From the NCBI RefSeq assembly GCF_002798405.1, contig NZ_PGGV01000012.1, forward strand, positions 1 through 64,000: 64,000 bases of DNA, in the 5' to 3' direction. Position numbers and translations under genes: made by a program. The notes beneath the pieces were generated by a model, which was not told the DNA's origin, ran no database searches, and saw only the letters and a program-made list of their open reading frames with translations. Origin of the DNA: Glycomyces xiaoerkulensis. GTDB lineage: Bacteria > Actinomycetota > Actinomycetes > Mycobacteriales > Micromonosporaceae. Of the stretch, positions 1-8,366 are shown one piece after another (position 1 is the first letter of the stretch; every line of letters starts with the position of its first letter).

Positions 1-884
1 ACGCTCTTGGCCAGCCGGGTCCGGGCCAGACCGCGCACCGCGAGGTCTTCGACGTACACCGCTTGGCTGTCGCGGATGAGCTGCGTCGAGACCTGGTGGT
101 GCCAGTCGCGCCGGGTATCGGCGACCTTGGCGTGCTGCCGGGCCAGCGCCGCGCGGGCCTTGGCCCGATTCTTCGAGCCTTGCTGCTTGCGGGAGAGCGC
201 CCGCTGGAGGCGTTTGAGTCGGCGTTCGGCGCGGCGCAGGAACCGCGGGTTGTCGATCCGCTTGCCCGAGCTGGTGACCGCGAACGCGGTCAGGCCCAGG
301 TCGATACCGATCGGTTCACCGGCCTGCTGGTCGGTATCGGGCGGCGGCTCGGGGCCGGTCTGGACCACGAACGACAGGAAGTACCGCCCGGCCGCGTCCT
401 TGATCACGGTCACGCTGGAGGGCGCGGCCGGGAGCTCGCGGGACCAGGCGACTTTCACCTCGCCGATCTTGGCCAGGTAGACGCGGCCGCCCTGGCGGAT
501 GGCGAAGGCGTTGGTGTTGAGCCGGATCGACTGGCGGGCGTCCTTGCGGGACTTGTACCGGGGCGGGCCAGCCTTCGGGCCCTTGCGCTTGCCCTTGACG
601 GAGTCGAAGAACGCCTTGTAGGCCGCGTCCAGGTCCCGCAGGGACTGCTGAAGCACCACCGCCGACACCTCGCCCAGCCACGCCCGCTCGGGCGTCTGCT
701 TCGCGGCGGTGATGTAGGTCTTCGACAACACCGCCGAGGGCACGTACGCCTCCCCGGCCTTGTGTGCTTCCTTTCGGGCGCGCAGGCAGTCATTCCACAC
801 CACGCGAGCGCATCCGAACGCCTGAGCCAGCGCACGGCGCTGACCCCCGTCCGGGTAGGCCCGATAGTTGTAGCGCAACTGCAT
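1..884 (-). CDS. tnpB: TnpB-type RNA-guided nuclease of an IS200/IS605 element (C-terminus outside window)
   Basis: Translating the minus strand from ATG at 882-884 gives an open frame that runs off the left edge, about 294 residues. It begins MQLRYNYRAYPDGGQRRALA, the usual TnpB/OrfB N-terminus. RuvC-like catalytic positions are visible: Asp in GIDLGLTAFAV, and Glu in YVEDLAVRGLA near the edge; the third acidic residue and the zinc ribbon would lie outside. TnpB proteins are known as RNA-guided DNA nucleases that help IS200/IS605 elements persist; that activity is inferred here. The gene is divergent from tnpA with only 24 bp between the start codons, as in IS605-type elements. The guide RNA, normally at the tnpB 3' end, cannot be seen. 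Confidence 0.9.
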   Translation of the reverse strand, partial: MQLRYNYRAYPDGGQRRALAQAFGCARVVWNDCLRARKEAHKAGEAYVPSAVLSKTYITAAKQTPERAWLGEVSAVVLQQSLRDLDAAYKAFFDSVKGKRKGPKAGPPRYKSRKDARQSIRLNTNAFAIRQGGRVYLAKIGEVKVAWSRELPAAPSSVTVIKDAAGRYFLSFVVQTGPEPPPDTDQQAGEPIGIDLGLTAFAVTSSGKRIDNPRFLRRAERRLKRLQRALSRKQQGSKNRAKARAALARQHAKVADTRRDWHHQVSTQLIRDSQAVYVEDLAVRGLARTRLAKS

Positions 885-908
885 GAGTCATATCCTACTA
901 TTGGCCTC

Positions 909-1325
909 ATGGCTAATGATGACGGATACCGCCGTGGCAGGCACGTGGTTTCGGCTATGCACGTGCACTTGGTATTCGTGACCAAGTACCGGCGCGGCGT
1001 CTTCGACGACGCCATGCTCGACTACTGCGAGCGCGTCATGCGCAAGGTCTGCGAAGACTTCGAGGCCGAGCTCAAGGAGTTCAACGGCGAACGCGACCAT
1101 GTGCACCTGCTGGTCCACTACCCGCCGAAGGTGTCGATCTCGCGGCTGGTCAACTCGCTCAAGGGCGTCTCGGCGCGCAGACTCCGCTATGAGTTCACCG
1201 GCCGCGTCAACCGCTCGATCATGCACGGGCACTTCTGGTCCCCGTCGTACTTCGCTGCCTCCTGCGGCGGTGCGCCCCTGTCGATCATCCGCCAGTACAT
1301 CGAGCAGCAGCAACGCCCCGCATAG
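909..1325 (+). CDS. tnpA: TnpA, Y1 (HUH) transposase of an IS200/IS605 element
   Basis: A 138-residue single-strand transposase. The metal-binding HUH motif is visible as H-V-H in RDHVHLLVHYPP, and the nucleophilic tyrosine is expected to be the Tyr of IIRQYIEQQ near the C-terminus. Length and motif order match the family, so the protein looks intact. The chosen ATG at 909 opens MANDDGYRRG. It lies back to back with tnpB, which suggests overlapping divergent promoters in the 24-bp gap. Potential subterminal hairpins lie just downstream (1342-1361, 1384-1401). The family moves as single-stranded circles cut at such hairpins. Confidence 0.92.
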   Translation: MANDDGYRRGRHVVSAMHVHLVFVTKYRRGVFDDAMLDYCERVMRKVCEDFEAELKEFNGERDHVHLLVHYPPKVSISRLVNSLKGVSARRLRYEFTGRVNRSIMHGHFWSPSYFAASCGGAPLSIIRQYIEQQQRPA

Positions 1326-1341
1326 TGGTGGGACGTTTCAT

Positions 1342-1401
1342 CCCCGCCCAGAAGGACGGGGCTTTCACGCCAAGGATCGGTAACCCCGCGCGTAGGCGGG
1401 G
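1342..1401. repeat. Hairpins at the tnpA-side end of the IS200/IS605 element
   Basis: Two small inverted repeats follow tnpA. The first pairs CCCCGCC (1342-1348) with GGACGGGG (1354-1361), leaving one unpaired A. An imperfect hairpin with an extrahelical base is what TnpA proteins of this family recognise. The second pairs CCCCGC (1384-1389) with GCGGGG (1396-1401). The exact cleavage site and element boundary cannot be set without a second copy. Confidence 0.6.
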
Positions 1402-1596
1402 CCGACCCTTGTTGAACTGGGATGATGTTCGCCAGAGTCGGGGGTTTTCGTTAGCATGCAGACTGAACCTGTTGCATCCTGGTCGTGATTGGTTGGAACT
1501 CAACGGATTCGATGGTCGAGTGGGCCGAGAGCATAAGGAGGCTCCTGGTAGAACGGCGAATCCTACTTCTGCCTGAACGACCACCAGGAGCTCCGG

Positions 1597-1755
1597 TTGC
1601 TCTTCTACCCGGCCGCGCTACCCCTGTCCACCTCGACCCTCAACCGAGTCGCCCGGCTCATCCGCGTCCACCGCAAGACGATCGGCTCCCGATGGCGGGT
1701 CCCCGATCCCGGCACCCAAGCCCTGCTTACCCTCGCGTACCTGCGCAAGGGCGAA
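1597..1755 (+). pseudogene. N-terminal fragment of a DDE transposase (IS5-like)
   Basis: The reading frame beginning MLFYPAALPLSTSTLNRVA and ending near LRKGE resembles the helix-turn-helix N-terminus of IS5-type actinobacterial transposases. No catalytic domain follows: after about 53 residues the frame runs into sequence that codes on the opposite strand for a different transposase. This is a decayed relic with no likely function. Family assignment is by resemblance only. Confidence 0.55.
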
Positions 1756-1875
1756 CGACTGCGTGCGGACCCGAGCAGCTTGCTTGAGCGAGGCGTGAAA
1801 GCTCTCAGCGAATACGTTGTCCGCGCTGATGCCGACCGCGAGCAGCATCATCGCAGCGCATACCCGACAGCGATC
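1730..1875 (-). pseudogene. Internal fragment of an IS3-type transposase
   Basis: Read on the minus strand, this stretch encodes VGISADNVFAESFHASLK. It corresponds to the segment around the catalytic Glu of IS3-family OrfB proteins (typically ADNALAESF followed by a basic helix). There is no start, no upstream DD residues in frame, and the frame soon merges with the antisense of the neighbouring relic. It marks an old insertion or deletion junction at about 1750. Confidence 0.6.
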
Positions 1876-1998
1876 GACGCGGCACGCCAGATGCGACCCG
1901 TGGCTTAAATCACCCCATTGTGAGGCAATCTCGGACAGACCCGGGCGTGTCGCGATTCGTAGAATCAGAATCGTTCCCCCACAAACGATTGGAGTTTC

Positions 1999-2445
1999 AT
2001 GTCAACCGCAGTCCGCAGCCTCACAGCCCTGGCAGCCGCGATGGCTCTAGTCCTGGGTCTTTCGCTTTCCACGGCCTCACCCGCACAGGCCAGCCCCATG
2101 TGCAGCGACGCTTATCAAGTCAAGGGCACCGTATACATCTACGGAGATCAGTCGACTCCGGTAGCCTCCCTCAAGCAATTCTATTCCCCCTCATGCGGTC
2201 AGAACTGGGGCTACCTGTGGGTTTGGCAGTGGGCTCTCGACGCCGGCTATTGGCTCAGGGGGGAGCTGGCGGTCTATGTCCAGAACGAGACCCTCCAAGG
2301 CACGGTGCCGTTGGGGCGATACCAAGAGTTCTACACGGACGCCGTTCCCGGATACGGCAAGTGCACCCGTGCGTACCTCAGCGCCTCCATATACGGGCCA
2401 AACAGTTCGACCTCGGTCGAGGAAGTGACCGCCTGGGGTTGCTGA
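1999..2445 (+). CDS. Small secreted protein of unknown function
   Basis: 148 residues. The N-terminus has a typical signal peptide: a hydrophobic stretch from about residue 8 to 25, then an Ala-x-Ala site near SPAQAS, predicting export and cleavage at about residue 31. The mature part is rich in aromatics (GYLWVWQWALDAGYW) and has four cysteines that could form two disulfides. The segment SLKQFYSPSCGQNWGYLWV loosely recalls the DUF2690 family of small secreted actinobacterial proteins, where a conserved Cys follows a Tyr-Ser motif; this is tentative. A purine-rich GGAG lies 5 nt before the ATG. It is the only intact non-transposase gene inside the mobile-element zone, so it may be cargo or a bystander. 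Confidence 0.75.
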   Translation: MSTAVRSLTALAAAMALVLGLSLSTASPAQASPMCSDAYQVKGTVYIYGDQSTPVASLKQFYSPSCGQNWGYLWVWQWALDAGYWLRGELAVYVQNETLQGTVPLGRYQEFYTDAVPGYGKCTRAYLSASIYGPNSSTSVEEVTAWGC

Positions 2446-2588
2446 TCTGGGATTGAGCTCGACAGTCGCTTCTCGTCTCCTCCCGGAGAACGGGCGCCTG
2501 TCGAGTCCAACAGGCAACTGGCGAGGCGGTTCCCCAACTTGATTTTTAGGTGCGCCATGAACAGGGAGGTTGCCGATGTAGTTGACTG

Positions 2589-2619
2589 TGAAGGGGGTTC
2601 GGTCTGGTGGACACTCTCC
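2589..2619 (+). repeat. Left terminal inverted repeat of the IS3-family element
   Basis: Starts TGAAGGGGG and contains GTGGACAC. Aligned to the reverse complement of 3842-3872, 22 of 31 positions match, including the outer TG, the run of five G and the whole GTGGACAC core. Confidence 0.8.
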
Positions 2620-2936
2620 CGATAGGAGAGGAAGAATCAGACCATGGCGAAACGCCGAGGACCTATACCGACCAGTTCAAGCAGGATGCCCTGAAACTGG
2701 TCGAAACCTCTGGGAAGCCTGTCTCTCACATTGTCCGTGACCTGGGTATCTCCCCGTACAGCCTGCACAACCGGGTGCAGAAGGCGAGGAAGAATCAGTC
2801 GGTGATCACGGGGGAAGAACTGACATCCGGTGAGCGGGCCGAGCTCGAACAGCTCCGCAAGACCGTGCGCCGCCAGGCCCAGGAGCTCGAAGTGCTGGGA
2901 AAAGCCACCAGGTGGTTTGCCGACCGAAGCCTGTGA
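2607..2936 (+). CDS. IS3-family transposase OrfA (N-terminus probably damaged)
   Basis: From about residue 18 the protein reads as a normal OrfA: YTDQFKQDALKLVE, a helix-turn-helix (VSHIVRDLGISPYSLHNRV), then a coiled-coil leucine zipper (LEQLRKTVRRQAQELEVL) used for dimerisation. The open frame can only start at GTG 2607. A well-placed ATG at 2644, about 14 nt behind AGGAGAG, encodes MAKRRG, the expected family N-terminus, but in the +1 frame. A one-base indel near 2660 would restore it. GGGAAAA at 2897-2903 is a plausible slippery site for the -1 shift that makes OrfAB. Confidence 0.75.
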   Translation: MDTLPIGEEESDHGETPRTYTDQFKQDALKLVETSGKPVSHIVRDLGISPYSLHNRVQKARKNQSVITGEELTSGERAELEQLRKTVRRQAQELEVLGKATRWFADRSL

Positions 2937-3842
2937 GGTTCACACTCATCGCACGCCGCGAGCAGGAGAATCAGGGCAAACCACGGGCGGATCGGATCTC
3001 GATCCGCGCCGCCTGCACGGCGCTGGGCGTTTCACCATCGGGCTATTACGCCTGGAAGGGCCGCCCGCCCTCGAACCGCGAACGGGCTGACCGGCGTTTG
3101 GTCGATCGCCTGGAAGCGCTGCATGAGCGCTACAAGCGCCGGTACGGGCTGCGCCGGCTCGATCAGATGCTGCGCCGCGAGGGCCGAGGCCACTCGATCC
3201 GGCGGCTGCGCCGCCTGGCCAGGGCGGTCAGGATCGAGTGCGTGCACCCGAAGCCGCGAGCGAAGACCACGATCGGCGGCACCGCTCGGACCGGGCTGGT
3301 CGACCTGATCGACCGCGCCTTCGTCCTCGCATCGCCCGGCCGGGTGCTGTACTCCGACATCACCTACATCCCGACCGACTCCGAAGGGTTCGTGTACCTG
3401 GTCGTGTTCGCCGACGCCTGCTCGACGGATTGTCGGCTGGGAGGTGGCCGATCACATGAGAACCGAGATGGTCACCGCCGCTCTCGATGTCGCCATCGCC
3501 GACCTGCGTCCCGAGATCGGCCAGCTTGCCATACATACCGACCGCGGCTCGCAGTTCACCTCGAACGCCTTCCGCGACAGGTGCTTCGCCGCCGGGATCA
3601 TCCCCTCGGTCGGTCGCACCGGGTCCTGTTTCGGCAATGCCCGGGCCGAGGCGCTGAACGCCACCATCAAGAAGGAGCTGATCCACCCAAGACGCTGGAC
3701 CGACCCCGCCGAGGTCCGCGCCGCCCTGTTCGAGTACATCGAGATCGAGTACAACCGCGACCGCATCCACCAGGGATTGGGCTACCTCACACCCGTCGAG
3801 TTCGAGGCCCAATCCCAGCTAGAGTTCACCGAAGCCGCATAG
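2912..3842 (+). pseudogene. IS3-family transposase OrfB, frameshifted
   Basis: OrfB overlaps orfA in the -1 frame. The first part (to about 3430) carries the HTH_21 region and the first catalytic Asp in LYSDITYIPTDSEG. The frame then breaks at DACSTD (about 3425-3435). The rest continues in another frame from the equivalent of IVGWEVADHMRTEM, with the second Asp in HTDRGSQFTS and the Glu in NARAEALNATIKKEL, ending at 3842. All three DDE residues survive, but no single frame joins them. The lesion is +1 or -2 nt relative to intact relatives. Confidence 0.88.
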
Positions 3843-3872
3843 GAACGTGTCCACTTTCCCGCTCCCCCTCCA
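3842..3872 (-). repeat. Right terminal inverted repeat of the IS3-family element
   Basis: On the minus strand it starts TGGAGGGGGAGCGGG and contains GTGGACAC, mirroring the left repeat. Its inner end coincides with the last base of the orfB stop codon (TAG at 3840-3842), as is common in compact IS3 elements. Confidence 0.8.
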
Positions 3873-4087
3873 GGTAGGGCTCCGGGGGCGTTGGTTTCCG
3901 AACCAACGACGGAAGTGCGGAGTCGGCTCCGGTGAGACGCCGAATGGCTGGTTGCTGCGGCGGAGTCCCCTGTCTGTCCTCATAGACACCGGTTTGGTTT
4001 CCACCTCGAACCAGCCTCGAAATCCTGCCACCGGTCGCCACCGGCGGCACATGGTCGCCGACTACCTGCGTGACTACCTTGGTTGTG

Positions 4088-4133
4088 AAAACGCCCCCGG
4101 TTCCGATCTGGTGATCGGAACCGGGGGCGTTTT
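4088..4133. terminator. Strong bidirectional hairpin terminator
   Basis: A perfect 21-bp inverted repeat: AAAACGCCCCCGGTTCCGATC (4088-4108) and its complement (4113-4133), with a TGGT loop. It has an A-run on the left and a T-run on the right, so it can stop transcription in both directions. It lies immediately downstream of the leftward tRNA-Gly and separates it from the mobile zone. Confidence 0.9.
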
Positions 4134-4150
4134 CCCAGCTAGTGGGGTTG

Positions 4151-4221
4151 AGCGGGCGACGAGAATCGAACTCGCGTCATTGGTTTGGAAGACCAAGGCT
4201 TTACCATTAAGCTACGCCCGC
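4151..4221 (-). tRNA. tRNA-Gly (anticodon TCC)
   Basis: The reverse complement folds as a tRNA: acceptor GCGGGCG paired with CGCCCGC, D-arm GCTTAATGGTAAAGC, anticodon arm TTGGT-CTTCCAA-ACCAA with TCC in the loop, and T-arm CGAGTTCGATTCTCG. The discriminator base is T and CCA is not encoded. The 3' end faces the IS zone to the left. tRNA 3' ends are common integration sites, but I found no second copy of the 3' end in this window to mark an attachment repeat. Confidence 0.95.
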
Positions 4222-4308
4222 GGGGCCGCCAGTCGGCGGACCGGATGCGATTCTAGCGCGTGGCAATACCTCCCGCAAAGGGACCCGGCGCCTTCGCGGC
4301 GGCCGGGC

Positions 4309-4920
4309 TCACTTGGTGGCGGCGACCAGGTGGGGGAGGGCCGAGGCGTCAGTGAAGGTGTGGACCTGCCAGCCTCGTTGGGCCGCGGCGGCGGTGTTCT
4401 TGCGGCTGTCGTCGATGAGCAGGAGCTGGCGCGGCTCGACGCCGACCGACTCCCCGAGCCGATCCTCCACGACCTCGAAGGCGGCCTGCTCAGGCTTGCG
4501 GGCGCCCAGCCGGCAGGCGAAGAAGCGATGTCGGAACCACCCGGCGACCTCGGGAAACCTGGTGTCGAAGTAATCGGCGAACAGCGGCCCGTTGTTGGAG
4601 AAGATCGCCAAGGTGAGGTTCGTGTCCGTCAGGCACGTCAGTACCGCCTCATCGAGGGTGAACGCGCTGGTCCACAGCTCGCTGAGTTCCTCGGTGGTGC
4701 CGTCGAAGCCGGTCATCTCGGCCACCTGGTCGCGGATCTGATCGGGGGCGAACTCGCCGGCTTCGCAGCGGGTTTCGAATCCGGAGTCGAACAGGAGCCG
4801 CTCGAGGTCGCCCCGCTGTAGTCCGGTTCGGGCCGCCAGGAGTTCGAAGCGATGCTCGGGGTCGAACTTGAACAGGACCGAACCGATGTCGGTCACCAGG
4901 ACGCGTACGCCGTCGGCCAC
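4309..4920 (-). CDS. HAD-superfamily hydrolase (YihX-like)
   Basis: 203 residues from a GTG at 4918-4920 preceded by GAGGTGG. HAD motifs in order: motif I as TDIGSVLF, where the second Asp is Gly as in YihX-type members; motif II Ser in IFSNNGP; motif III Lys in GARKPEQAAF; motif IV in LLIDDSRKN. The family removes phosphate from sugar phosphates or similar small molecules; the substrate here is unknown. The helical cap lies between motifs I and II, as in subfamily IA. The D-x-G motif I could lower phosphatase activity. It lies 59 bp downstream of the ThuA-like gene on the same strand, so the two may be co-transcribed. Confidence 0.85.
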   Translation of the reverse strand: MADGVRVLVTDIGSVLFKFDPEHRFELLAARTGLQRGDLERLLFDSGFETRCEAGEFAPDQIRDQVAEMTGFDGTTEELSELWTSAFTLDEAVLTCLTDTNLTLAIFSNNGPLFADYFDTRFPEVAGWFRHRFFACRLGARKPEQAAFEVVEDRLGESVGVEPRQLLLIDDSRKNTAAAAQRGWQVHTFTDASALPHLVAATK

Positions 4921-4979
4921 GGAAACCACCTCGATCTGAGATCGGATCGCATTGGCCTTAAAGCATAACGTCGCCCGGC

Positions 4980-5645
4980 TCACTTCACGGGCAGGACGCT
5001 CTGCAGCCCACCGGTAATGTGACGCAGGAAATCCGTGTCGGCGTAGGCGCTCGAGTCGTGGCCCAGCGCGGTGTAGAAGCAGCGGCCGGCCTCCAGACGG
5101 CGGTGCCAGGCGAGCGGATGCGGGCGTCCCATCGCCAGACCGGCGGTGTCGTAGGAGTCCTCGTCCGCTTCGAGCAGGACCTTGACGTGCTCCGGTCGCT
5201 CGTCGAAGCTGTACCACTCGTCGGTCCAGGTCCACGTCTCCGGCAGATGGGCGGTCGACCGGTGGCCGCGGTCGACGACCTCGACGCGTCCGGCGGTGCA
5301 GCCCGGCGGATGGCCGATGAACCGGGCCCCGACCAGCTCGCGGAAGTACGGCCACGAGCGTTCGGCGGTCGAGGCGCCGTGGATGCCGCACCAGCCCCCG
5401 CCTCCGGTCACGTAGTCGGCCAGCGCCGCGCGCCCCAGCTCGTCGAGGACGTCCCCCGAGGCCGACAGCCACACGACCGCAGCGAAGTCCGCTAGCCGCT
5501 CGGGGGTGTAGACCGCGGCGTCCTCGGTGTGCTCGGCGTGCATGCCCAGCTCGGCGGCGATGCCCTTGAGCGCCTCCACGCCCGCCGGGATCGAATCGTG
5601 CCGGAATCCGGTCGTCTTGGTGAACACGAGGATGGCGTCGGACAT
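4980..5645 (-). CDS. ThuA-like domain protein
   Basis: 221 residues, starting MSDAILVFTKTTGFRHDSI, the typical opening of the ThuA (trehalose-utilisation) fold, related to class I glutamine amidotransferases. Conserved features include VWLSASGDVLDE, GGGGWCGIHGAST and the C-terminal ALGHDSSAY. Family members are often linked to sugar or glycoside metabolism but most lack proven activity. The longer reading frame upstream to 5759 is not needed: the ATG at 5643-5645 has GAGAGCGAG upstream and gives the family N-terminus. There is no signal peptide, so it is cytosolic. Confidence 0.85.
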   Translation of the reverse strand: MSDAILVFTKTTGFRHDSIPAGVEALKGIAAELGMHAEHTEDAAVYTPERLADFAAVVWLSASGDVLDELGRAALADYVTGGGGWCGIHGASTAERSWPYFRELVGARFIGHPPGCTAGRVEVVDRGHRSTAHLPETWTWTDEWYSFDERPEHVKVLLEADEDSYDTAGLAMGRPHPLAWHRRLEAGRCFYTALGHDSSAYADTDFLRHITGGLQSVLPVK

Positions 5646-5892
5646 CGGCGTACTCGCTCTCAGATAGCGGTTTCTCGGCGTAGTGTAAGGGATCGCGAGC
5701 CCGCCCGCGGTCCCACTTCGATCGTGCGGCATGCTCGGATCCGCGGCGAGATGGGCCACACCCGGCGTGGTCGGCGCCTCGCGACGACCTAGACTCGGGC
5801 GGAGCGGGGGTGGATTCTGCGTTTCCCGCGCGCTCTGAGCCGCCGCATCGACGCAAACAGCAACGTTTAGTGAAAGCTATAGGAGTACGCCT

Positions 5893-7260
5893 GTGAAGAG
5901 CACTGTCGAGACCCTGAGCCCGACCAGGGTACGGCTTTCGGTCGAGGTGCCGTTCGAGGAGCTGGCGCCGTTCATCAACGAGGCGTACAAGACGGTCGGG
6001 CAGCAGATCCGCGTCCCCGGGTTCCGCCCGGGCAAGGCCCCGCGCCAGGTCATCGACCAGCGCGTGGGCCGCGAGACGGTCTATGCCCAGGCCATGGACC
6101 CGGCCGTGCAGTCGAACCTGAACAAGGCCGTCTCAGAGAACGAGGTCAACGTCCTCGGCCGTCCCGACCTGACCGACGTCAAGCCCATTGAAGAGGGCGA
6201 GCCTTTCGAGTTCACCGTCGAGGCCGACGTGACCCCCGCGTTCGAGATGCCGAACTTCGCCGAGCTCAAGGTCACCGTCGAGGCCGACGAGGTCTCCGAG
6301 GAGGACATCGACGCCGACCTCGATGAGCAGCGGCTCCGGTTCTCCTCGCTGAAGAACGTCGACCGGGCGGCCGCCGACGGCGACTTCGTCGTGGTCGACC
6401 TCAAGGCCACCCAGGACGGCGAGGAGGTCGAGGGCGGCTCGGTCACCGGCATGAGCCACGAGGTCGGTTCGGGCCAGTTGCTCGACGGCCTCGACGAGGC
6501 GCTGGTCGGCATGAGCGCCGGCGACGAGAAGACCATCCAGTCGAACCTGGCCGGCGAGCAGGCCGGGCAGACCGCCGACGTGGACATCCGCGTCGACCAG
6601 GTCAAGGAGCGCGAGCTGCCCGAGCTCGACGACGAGTTCGCCGAGATGTCGAGCCCGCACGACACCATGGAGGAGCTGCGGAACGCGACCCGTGAGCGCC
6701 TGGAGCAGCAGGCCGTCTCCGGGCAGGCCTCCGAGGCCCGCTCCAAGACCCTCGACGCCCTGCTCGAGGCGATCGAACTGCCGCTGCCGGAGAAGACCGT
6801 CGAGGACGAGATCCAGCACACCCGCAGCCACCTCGAGGAGCAGGTCTCGCAGATCTCGGGCAGCTTCGACGACTACCTGGCCGCGATCGAGAAGACCGAG
6901 GACGAGTTCAACGCCGACCTCCGCAGGGACGTCGAGTCGAACCTGCGCCAGTCGATCGTCCTGGGCCGCATCGCGCGTGAGCGCGAGGTCGAGGTCAGCG
7001 GCGAGCTCATGACCTCCGAGGTGGTCCGCCAGGCGCAGCAGCAGGGCGTCGAGCAGGACCAGTTCCAGCAGTTCGTCGACCAGCTCCGCGAGAACGGCGG
7101 GCTGCAGCAGATCGCCGCGCAGCTCCGCCAGCAGGTGGCGCTCGAGGAGATCGTCAAGGAGGCCACGATCGTCGACCAGGCCGGCAACGAGCTGTCCGAG
7201 GACGCGCTGTTCCCGGGCCGCAAGGAGGCCGAGGCGGCCGAGACCGCCGAAGAGGAGTAG
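5893..7260 (+). CDS. tig: Trigger factor, ribosome-associated chaperone
   Basis: 455 residues. The N-terminal ribosome-binding domain has the signature GFRPGKAP at about residues 43-50. An FKBP-type peptidyl-prolyl isomerase domain follows (about 155-245, DGDFVVVDLKA to VDIRVDQVKE), then a helical C-terminal chaperone arm ending in a Glu/Ala-rich tail. It binds nascent chains at the ribosome exit tunnel. GTG start with AGGAG seven bases upstream. It lies upstream of clpP1P2 and clpX as in most actinomycetes, but separated from clpP1 by about 1.4 kb of decayed sequence. Confidence 0.97.
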   Translation: MKSTVETLSPTRVRLSVEVPFEELAPFINEAYKTVGQQIRVPGFRPGKAPRQVIDQRVGRETVYAQAMDPAVQSNLNKAVSENEVNVLGRPDLTDVKPIEEGEPFEFTVEADVTPAFEMPNFAELKVTVEADEVSEEDIDADLDEQRLRFSSLKNVDRAAADGDFVVVDLKATQDGEEVEGGSVTGMSHEVGSGQLLDGLDEALVGMSAGDEKTIQSNLAGEQAGQTADVDIRVDQVKERELPELDDEFAEMSSPHDTMEELRNATRERLEQQAVSGQASEARSKTLDALLEAIELPLPEKTVEDEIQHTRSHLEEQVSQISGSFDDYLAAIEKTEDEFNADLRRDVESNLRQSIVLGRIAREREVEVSGELMTSEVVRQAQQQGVEQDQFQQFVDQLRENGGLQQIAAQLRQQVALEEIVKEATIVDQAGNELSEDALFPGRKEAEAAETAEEE

Positions 7261-7283
7261 CGCGCTCCCACTGATCACTCCAG

Positions 7284-7309
7284 GGGCCCGTCGCATTCGC
7301 GGCGGGTCC
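7284..7309 (+). terminator. Hairpin terminator after tig
   Basis: GGGCCCGTCGC and CGCGGCGGGTCC pair with wobble positions around a short loop and are followed by TTTGCTTTG. It ends transcription about 25 bp past the tig stop. Confidence 0.7.
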
Positions 7310-7439
7310 TTTGCTTTGCCCGCGTCCGGAATCGAAGGTGCGAAACCGGGACGGGCTTTTTACTACCGGCGGGTAGCGATGCTATTCACAACCATCTATA
7401 GTCAGCATCTATCTTCTTCAATGTCGCAGATGACCGCAC

Positions 7440-7950
7440 GGGAGTGCCCCCTTATGACCCCCGTCTTCACTTCTCGGGACACCGGATGGCGACCGCGCTG
7501 TCCGCCTGCGCACTCGAGGTCTCCATCATCGCGTGGCCGTCCGGCACTTCGGCCCAAGGCGAAACGGGAGGCGAAGTCATCCAGGCCTGTCCGATCACCG
7601 AGGCCTGGAGCTCCGGAGAAGCGGAGATGTTGGGACGTCCGACCCCCCACCGGTGAGGACTGCGTCGAAGGGGAGAGCCGAGCCGACGCCCGAGGAAATA
7701 TCCGAAGCGGAGGACGCCAAGGACCTCGAGGTCCCACTTCTGGAATGGACGTTCGATCTCTCCGAAACGGCCTCCGAATGGGCCGTCGGCCATTTCGAGG
7801 ATCACGGGGTCATGTTCACCCCGTGCTCGAGGGCGCCACTCCGGTCGACCTCTGGCAGGTCAATCTGAAACAGCCGCTGCGCGACGACCCGCAGACCCCG
7901 GTCGACGAGTACGAGTCCACCGCCGGCCGCCTGGCCGGGACCTTCGCCTA
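7440..7950 (+). other. Decayed coding sequence, frameshifted
   Basis: No single frame is convincing. The protein-like text EISEAEDAKDLEVPLLEW and TASEWAVGHFEDHG (about 7690-7815) stops making sense at 7820. It resumes one frame away as PVDLWQVNLKQPLRDD and STAGRLAGTFAYDD (about 7830-7955). This looks like an old gene broken by indels. I do not recognise the parent family. Nothing else is supported between tig and 7950. Confidence 0.4.
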
Positions 7951-7952
7951 CG

Positions 7953-8366
7953 ATGACCCGCCGCCCCGAGGAGACCCCCGAGACCGACTCCGGCTCCACC
8001 GGCGGCTCGGGCGGTGGAGACAGCGGCGTCGGGTCCGACCCCGACGCCGAAGCAGCGGCCGAGGAGGTCGAGCAGGCCGCCTTCGAGCCGGTCGAGCCGC
8101 GCATGCCCTGGTACGTGTGGGCCCTCGTCCCGGCCGGAATGGTCGGCGCCTACCTCATGTACCAGGTCATGGGCGGAACCCGTGCAGCCGCGCCGGGCAA
8201 CGGCGCGATCGACCGCATCCGCTCGCACAACCTCCACCGGAACGCCGGGGTCCTGGAGCAGGCGGACACCGCGTTCGTGATGCAAAAGGGCCGTATCACG
8301 GCCGCGGGGTCGGGAGCGCAGACGCTCGAGGACGAGGCGGTCCGGGCCGCCTACTTCGGGTCCTGA
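7953..8366 (+). pseudogene. Chimeric remnant: membrane segment joined to a LivF-like ABC ATPase tail
   Basis: A 137-codon frame. It has an acidic N-terminus (ETPETDSGSTGGSGGG), one predicted membrane helix (PWYVWALVPAGMVGAYLMY, about residues 51-69), and a last 45 residues that read like the C-terminus of branched-chain amino-acid ABC ATPases (ADTAFVMQKGRITAAG, then VRAAYFG). A transporter ATPase cannot consist of this tail alone: Walker A, the signature motif and Walker B are all missing. It is either a fused relic or a small membrane protein with chance resemblance. No good ribosome-binding site is seen. Confidence 0.5.

Larger units (their letters stand above)
2589..3872 (+). mobile_element. 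IS3-family insertion sequence, 1284 bp, inactive
   Basis: The element is bounded by 31-bp imperfect terminal inverted repeats and carries orfA and a frameshifted orfB in the usual overlapping order. I see no target-site duplication at the two ends: the bases flanking left and right differ. That suggests an old insertion or a later rearrangement. The orfB reading frame is broken near 3430, and the orfA start also looks damaged, so self-mobilisation is unlikely. Confidence 0.85.

Noticed and set aside
2580-3880. Target-site duplication of the IS3 element
   Set aside because: The 3-4 bases outside the left (ACTG) and right (GGTA) ends do not match.
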